Below are positions 4,291 to 8,582 of a stretch of 8,582 nt of DNA, one piece after another. Numbering within the stretch: position 1 is the first letter of the stretch; every line of letters starts with the position of its first letter. The stretch lies in NCBI GenBank assembly GCA_016744725.1, contig JADGDW010000174.1:1-8582 (forward strand), given 5' to 3'. The position numbers and the translations under genes were made by a program. Below the pieces are notes generated by a model that worked only from the letters and a program-made list of their open reading frames with translations, had not been told where the DNA came from and did not search any database. The DNA comes from Candidatus Albibeggiatoa sp. nov. BB20 (GTDB taxonomy: Bacteria; Pseudomonadota; Gammaproteobacteria; Beggiatoales; Beggiatoaceae).

Positions 4291-6783
4291 CTAAGCCTTA
4301 CCAAGTCGTTCAATACGGCCATCACTCAAGCGTCTACCTAAATAACCGGTTTTGAATAAACGAGAATGTATTTGCTGGCTTAGAAATTGAGGTTGGATAA
4401 ACTTTTGCTGAGTTAAATCATGATCCAAATAGCCTCGGCTCACACCTGCACCACCAATGCAAATCTCACCAATTGCACCCACTGGCAATAAAGTCTCTTG
4501 CTGAGAAACAATATGTATTGCTTCCTGATTGAGTATGAATTCAGATACTTCAGCGTCAGATTGCAAACATTGTACTTCAGAGGCCAATGTTGTTTCAGCA
4601 TGGTCTTCTAAATTAAAGACTAACAAATTATCCAAACGTTGTAGTTGTGCGTGTAGTGCTGGGGTTAAACAATCGCCATTTAGCATAATGATAGATAAAT
4701 CATGTAATGGGGCTAAGCCTTTTGCCGTAATTAAAGTTTGTAACGCATGAGGAGAGGTTTGCAAAATTGAAACATGATGTTGTTGCAAACTATCAGCAAG
4801 ATGTTGTTTATCAGGCAATATTACCGTAACACCTAAAATCAAACCACCAATCAAACTTAAAGCCGCCATATCTGAATCAATCGTGCTTGAATACACTACA
4901 TCACTATGATGCCAGTGAAATGATGCAGTTAAGCTAGTACAAAAATGCACTAAATTGGTGTGTTCAACCATAACCACATGATTTGTATTAGCTTGATAAC
5001 TTAAGTAGGCTAAATCATTTGCATGTATTTGTATTTCAGGCTCATGAGTTTCTAAACTTGTCGCTAAAATGGTTTCAATATTTATGGTATTTTCCATAGC
5101 AAAAGGCGCGTTTTCTATAGTTAAAACTGACTTTGCTCTACATTGCTGGATGATTTTTGGGTTATGCTCATCATTAGAGTTTAATAGAATATAAGCCGCG
5201 CCTGCTTTCAGAATTCCCCATAATGCAATACTAAATTGAATATCACTCGCCATACAAATTGCGACACAATCATCAGTACCAATACCTTGTTTAATTAAAT
5301 AATGAGCGACTTGATTGGCTTTTTGATTTAATTCGGTATAAGTCAATGTTTGATTAGCACAAATAACAGCGGTTTTTTCATCCTGTTGCTGCACTCGTTC
5401 GATGAATAAATCCCTTAAGCTACACTCTAATTGTTCGGCATGATATTGAGGATTAAAATCAAATAATAACTGTTGCGTCTCGGTATGAGTCAATGGATTA
5501 ATCGTAGCTAAACTGATATTGGGTTGTTTGATAATGAGTTTTAAAATTTGTTCGAAATGCTGTGCAAGTCGTTGTATTTGCTCATCAGTATAAGCATTAA
5601 CATGGTAAGTAAATTGAATTTTAGTTAATTCTGCTGTTGGAGTAATCGAGACCACCAACTCAAAACCACTATGCTTAAAACGTTCTACTACATCGACCTG
5701 AATTCCATCATGGGATAAACAATAAGGCGGCTGTTCAAAACACAGGATGTGGTCAATGATAGGAGATTGCAAATGTTGTTGAATATCAGCAAAAGAATGG
5801 TAATGATGGGCTTGGTGTGCATCTAAATCATGCTGGATATTGTGTAATAATTGGTCAAAATGAGTAATATTCTCAGTTTTAACTCGAATAGGAATAATAT
5901 TATTAAGTATCCCCACGACAGAATCTGAATTAAATTGCTCAGAATCTAAAACCGTGGTTGTACCAAAGACAGTATCTTGACAATCATTGTAATAACATAA
6001 TAAATAGCCCCAAACTGTCTGTAACAAAGTATTGACTGAGACTGATTTTTCTTCAGCTAATTGAAATAATTGTTGAGACAGTTCAGGTGTCATTTGCAGT
6101 GTATATTGGGCTGCTTGAGTTGTGGTTAAATCACTATCTTTAGGCACACTACTGATTATTTGATAGTCATGTAAATAGTGTTGCCAATACAAGTGTGAAT
6201 CATCATGACTTTGTTGAGCCAACCATTTAGTGTAACGATGATATGGGGTAATTGTAGATAATTGAGGGATATTATTTATTTTTAATGATTGGTAGGTTTG
6301 CATTAAAGTTTGTTGCAACATTTGGCTACAGTGACTGTCTAGTAAAATCGCATGGTAAGTCCAAATCATTATAAAATGTTGACTATCAAGCTGGAATAAA
6401 GAAACACGGCTCAAAATATCTTGATAAAGATTAAATCCCTCTGTTCTGTCTTGTTGCTTAAAGGTGTGTAAATAATCTTGTTGTTCTTGGGATGTTAAAC
6501 GTTGAATATCAACAAAACGGAACTCCACATCAACATGTTCTAATGCCATTTGCAATGGTTGCAAACCCTTATGGACAAAAATTGTCCGCAAAATATCATA
6601 ATGATTAGTCAAGGTTTGCCAGCTTGCGTGCATGAGCTGTGCATCGAGTTCGCCCGTGATATTAAAAGTTAATTGCTCAAGATAAGCGGTGTTATCTGCT
6701 GTTTGCAACATATAGTGCAAAATGTTTTCTTGCGCAGGTGATAGTGCATAGAGGTTTTTAAGGGAAGTTTTTTTGTTGAGCAT
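4291..6783 (-). CDS. NRPS-like protein: condensation domain plus truncated, motif-deficient adenylation domain
   Basis: The 830-residue product has no internal stop. Residues ~10-430 form a condensation (C) domain: LSPAQENIL (14-22), WTYHAILLDS (141-150) in place of HHxxxDG with the catalytic second His144 and Asp149 kept but first His→Tyr and Gly→Ser, VFGTTTVLD (272-280) and GILNNIIPIR (291-300). Residues ~455-830 resemble an adenylation (A) domain: LTYTEL (480-485), LKAGAAYILL (525-534), GEICIGGAGVSRGYL (772-786). The ATP-handling motifs are lost. A3, normally Y(T)SGSTGKPKG, reads YQANTN then VVMVEHTNL (596-611). A5 NxYGPTE reads NLEDHAE (724-730). A7 Y(R/K)TGDL reads FKTGYL (810-815). The protein ends at GRIERLGKA, just before A8, so the C-terminal A subdomain and carrier protein are missing. 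Adenylation is therefore very unlikely; acyl condensation or binding remains possible. The start ATG has only a weak Shine-Dalgarno sequence. No partner NRPS, phosphopantetheinyl transferase or exporter is nearby. Either a decaying remnant or a repurposed C-domain protein. Confidence 0.85.
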   Translation of the reverse strand: MLNKKTSLKNLYALSPAQENILHYMLQTADNTAYLEQLTFNITGELDAQLMHASWQTLTNHYDILRTIFVHKGLQPLQMALEHVDVEFRFVDIQRLTSQEQQDYLHTFKQQDRTEGFNLYQDILSRVSLFQLDSQHFIMIWTYHAILLDSHCSQMLQQTLMQTYQSLKINNIPQLSTITPYHRYTKWLAQQSHDDSHLYWQHYLHDYQIISSVPKDSDLTTTQAAQYTLQMTPELSQQLFQLAEEKSVSVNTLLQTVWGYLLCYYNDCQDTVFGTTTVLDSEQFNSDSVVGILNNIIPIRVKTENITHFDQLLHNIQHDLDAHQAHHYHSFADIQQHLQSPIIDHILCFEQPPYCLSHDGIQVDVVERFKHSGFELVVSITPTAELTKIQFTYHVNAYTDEQIQRLAQHFEQILKLIIKQPNISLATINPLTHTETQQLLFDFNPQYHAEQLECSLRDLFIERVQQQDEKTAVICANQTLTYTELNQKANQVAHYLIKQGIGTDDCVAICMASDIQFSIALWGILKAGAAYILLNSNDEHNPKIIQQCRAKSVLTIENAPFAMENTINIETILATSLETHEPEIQIHANDLAYLSYQANTNHVVMVEHTNLVHFCTSLTASFHWHHSDVVYSSTIDSDMAALSLIGGLILGVTVILPDKQHLADSLQQHHVSILQTSPHALQTLITAKGLAPLHDLSIIMLNGDCLTPALHAQLQRLDNLLVFNLEDHAETTLASEVQCLQSDAEVSEFILNQEAIHIVSQQETLLPVGAIGEICIGGAGVSRGYLDHDLTQQKFIQPQFLSQQIHSRLFKTGYLGRRLSDGRIERLGKA

Positions 6784-6903
6784 GGCGAATCATCTTTTTT
6801 AGGTCTACCTAGAAGGTAAAAATTAAGCAACTTTGAAACCAATAAAACTAATTTTAATGATAGATTTTAAATGATTAAGTATTACAATTTTATGACAAAA
6901 ACA
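6784..6903 (-). other. Intergenic spacer before the NRPS-like gene
   Basis: These 120 AT-rich bases should hold the promoter for the NRPS-like gene and the terminator of the TPR gene. Reading the minus strand, TTGTCA occurs near 6896 and TATCAT near 6860, but their spacing to other boxes is poor. I cannot support a defined promoter or hairpin. Confidence 0.3.
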
Positions 6904-7641
6904 TTATGCCGCTTGTTGTTGTGCAATATGAATCCATTCTTTTTGTAGCTTACGGCGATCCTTTGGTAAATCTTGAGCATGTTGAAGAATTTCGTTAAAT
7001 AATAGGTTAGCCTGCTCTGAACGTCCTAATTTTCTGAGTAATAATGCGTAACGGCATTTGGCTTCATAACCTGAATAGTACCCGCTCAACACTTGATATT
7101 CATGTAACGCATCGTCCGTTTTTTCTAAAGCCTCTAATGTTCTAGCAAAGAGTAAATGACCTTCCTGCGACTTAAAATCAGGGTTTTTCTCAATCAATTG
7201 CTCCATAAATTGTTTACAGGCTTGAAAGTCCTGCTTTTGAAATAAAATCTGGGTTAAACCCAGCATAATATGCGGGTCATGCTCATAAATACCTTGTAAA
7301 CTATCTTGATATAATTTAGTTGCTTCATCCAGCAAGCCAAATTGAACACATTCTTTTGCAAGTTCCACTTTGTTATGTATATTGTCAGTTTTAGCTAATT
7401 GTTGAGCACGTTGTTTTAAATCACGCTGTGGATCAATTGCGGTTAAGATTTGTTTAGAAGCATAATTGCCTGCTTTACTACAGCGCATTTCGGGTAATAT
7501 TTCGATCATAAAATAGGCAAAGCCACCTAAGAATGAAAACGCAAGAATAATTATAATCCAATACCGTTCACGTTCTGTCTTAATCACATGAACAATCATA
7601 GCCGTTTGTATAACAAGGGATAATGCAATTAAAAAAGGCAT
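6904..7641 (-). CDS. Membrane-anchored TPR protein with PLDc_N-like N terminus
   Basis: This encodes 245 residues from the ATG at 7641, chosen because GGAGGAAAT stands directly before it; an ATG 12 codons upstream lacks such a site. Residues 2-20 and 28-49 are hydrophobic helices joined by KTERERYW. The second (WIIIILAFSFLGGFAYFMIE) resembles the phospholipase-D-nuclease N-terminal membrane hairpin. Residues ~85-225 contain several TPR-like helix pairs: NKVELAKECVQFGLLDEATK, PHIMLGLTQILFQKQDFQAC, GHLLFARTLEALEKTDDALH and AKCRYALLLRKLGRSEQANL. TPR arrays bind protein partners. The hairpin-plus-TPR layout, ILPE motif and WI.IA ending occur in an uncharacterised family widespread in proteobacteria, so this is likely a conserved inner-membrane scaffold with cytoplasmic TPRs. 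It is separated from the NRPS-like gene by 120 bp and only 50 bp from the upstream pseudogene, with no clear promoter between. Confidence 0.8.
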   Translation of the reverse strand: MPFLIALSLVIQTAMIVHVIKTERERYWIIIILAFSFLGGFAYFMIEILPEMRCSKAGNYASKQILTAIDPQRDLKQRAQQLAKTDNIHNKVELAKECVQFGLLDEATKLYQDSLQGIYEHDPHIMLGLTQILFQKQDFQACKQFMEQLIEKNPDFKSQEGHLLFARTLEALEKTDDALHEYQVLSGYYSGYEAKCRYALLLRKLGRSEQANLLFNEILQHAQDLPKDRRKLQKEWIHIAQQQAA

Positions 7642-7691
7642 ATTTCCTCCAGAGAAATGTGTCAAAAAAGAGTGCATCTACATAAAAATGC

Positions 7692-8272
7692 TTAGATATG
7701 TTCTTCTAGTAAAAATTGTGCTTCAGGGCAGTATTGAAGAAGTTTTTGTCTATTTTGTTCAGTTAATCGTGTAATTTTGTGACATCCAAAACTATTGGCT
7801 TCAAAACTAATATGCGTACTAAATTTTATACAGTCATCATTTTTTCCTACTTTGCCGCCAATAAGTTCAATATGAAATAGCCATGTTCACCGCCTGTCCA
7901 CCATGTTCTAGGAAATAAAGTAAGACAGTCATAGGGTTTTGCCAATATCTTAAACTTAAGCCACCATCAATAATAATTCCTATTGGACGGCAACGCATCC
8001 ATTTTGAACCAATGTAATCATAGTGGATAAAGTCGTTAAGTTTGAATACGGGGTTCTCACATAAAAGGGCATCCGTTTGAAAAATCAATATTTTATTTCG
8101 ACCGATTAAATTGTTCCAAAACCGTTTGGATAATAGCAATGTATTATATTTTCTAGCATCCAGATTTTTGATACAAAGTTGAGTAAGATACAATTTTTTA
8201 TCATGCACTAAACTGGCAAGAGAGCTTGGCATAATAAAATCTAGATTTTGTTCACCATGAAATAAAGGTTTT
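7692..8272 (-). pseudogene. DUF5672 (glycosyltransferase-like) gene, frameshifted and N-terminally truncated
   Basis: The minus strand gives a DUF5672-like protein in pieces. From about 8262: FHGEQNLDFI, KLYLTQLCIKNLDARKYNTL, FWNNLIGRNKILIFQTDALL, NDFIHYDYIGSKW, and DGGLSLRYW, stopping at TGA (7867-7869). The end of the family pattern continues in another frame as ELIGGKVGKNDDCIKFSTHI, then SFEANSFGCHKITRL, to TAA at 7692-7694. Between them a third frame (WWTGGEHGYFIL) fits the family better than the open one, so at least two frameshifts are likely. DUF5672 proteins show LIFQTD..L, (Y)DYIG..W, GNGGLSLR and FG.HK motifs and are associated with sugar transfer to surface glycans. The first ~50 residues are not found. 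A 33-codon ORF (8252-8353) just upstream ends in TFISW and could be the out-of-frame N terminus, but I do not recognise it. Product presumed non-functional. Confidence 0.65.
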
Positions 8273-8484
8273 TAGATGTTGGGCTCGTATGTTGTCTATT
8301 GAGATACCAAGTTTCTGTAGTTCTCGTCTTATGGTTATTACTGTGGAATCCATTACTCTAATCTATCCAAGCTAATGAATTTATAAATAATCTAAATTTA
8401 TAGCTAAAAATAAATTAAACATAAATTAAGCGTTATACAGGCCTATTTTATACTTGTTGGTTATAACATCTCAACTATATATGG

Positions 8485-8566
8485 AACTAAACAACCACCC
8501 GCTAAAGACGGGTGGGTTAGAGGCTTGGCGGCTGAAAGCCGGGATACAGGGCGACCAAGCCCTGTT
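8485..8566 (-). mobile_element. IS200/IS605-like right end, possible ωRNA 3' scaffold (right copy)
   Basis: This is identical to 1-82 over all 82 bases on the opposite strand, with the same hairpins and possible pseudoknot. The terminal hairpin faces into the window, and the identity ends at 8485, so the element's right end lies there or slightly further right. Any tnpB would be on the minus strand beyond 8582. The 16 bases right of 8566 have no counterpart visible in the left copy because the window ends there. The target is AT-rich DNA upstream of the DUF5672 relic with no gene; 8354-8484 holds nothing I can identify. Confidence 0.55.
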
Positions 8567-8582
8567 GTCATTAAAGAATTAG

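Noticed and set aside
4529..4750. 73-codon plus-strand ORF
   Set aside because: It lies wholly antisense inside the NRPS-like gene, is Ser/Cys-rich with no recognisable motif, and is best explained as a shadow frame.
7642..7677. Upstream ATG for the TPR protein adding 12 residues
   Set aside because: GGAGGAAAT sits directly before the ATG at 7641, and the added residues are not needed for the first membrane helix.
1..8566. Composite transposon bounded by the inverted repeat
   Set aside because: IS200/IS605 elements move as single strands without terminal inverted repeats and do not normally mobilise composites. The inner genes include housekeeping hisI and tadA, and there is no transposase. 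Two independent insertions explain it better.

Overview
The window is AT-rich DNA that appears to come from a gammaproteobacterium. TadA and HisI are both of proteobacterial type, and TadA is very close to the enterobacterial protein. The degraded accessory genes would fit a repeat-rich sulfur-oxidiser of the Beggiatoa/Thiothrix kind, but that placement is a guess.

The two edges (1-82 and 8485-8566) carry a perfect 82-bp inverted repeat. Each copy folds like the right end of an IS200/IS605 element, with several GC-rich hairpins, a possible pseudoknot and a terminal CCACCCG/CGGGTGG hairpin. Both right ends face inward, so any tnpB would lie outside the window on both sides.

Positions 83 to about 1690 are a graveyard of broken genes. 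They hold a C-terminal SbcC ATPase fragment (minus strand), an antitoxin-like ORF joined to it head to head, the first ~18 codons of a VapC-like PIN toxin, and a multiply mutated IS1595 (ISXO2-like) transposase. The transposase is itself interrupted by a small element built from two hairpin-forming 16-bp inverted repeats.

The centre and right hold intact genes. These are a small exported protein of unknown function (1892-2254, +), a DUF697 membrane-associated protein with its own good promoter (2675-3202, +), and a convergent, overlapping hisI-tadA pair (minus strand). Next come a large NRPS-like protein (condensation plus truncated adenylation domain, minus) and a membrane-anchored TPR protein (minus). 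HisI serves histidine synthesis and TadA serves tRNA wobble-inosine formation. The NRPS-like protein keeps the condensation-domain His and Asp but has lost its ATP-binding motifs, and no carrier protein or partner NRPS is present. The right flank holds a frameshifted DUF5672 (glycosyltransferase-like) gene, and then the second IS200/IS605-like end.

No rRNA, tRNA or CRISPR array was seen. The most interesting features are the inward-facing ωRNA-like ends with different adjoining 'guide' sequences, and the uninterrupted NRPS-like pseudoenzyme.
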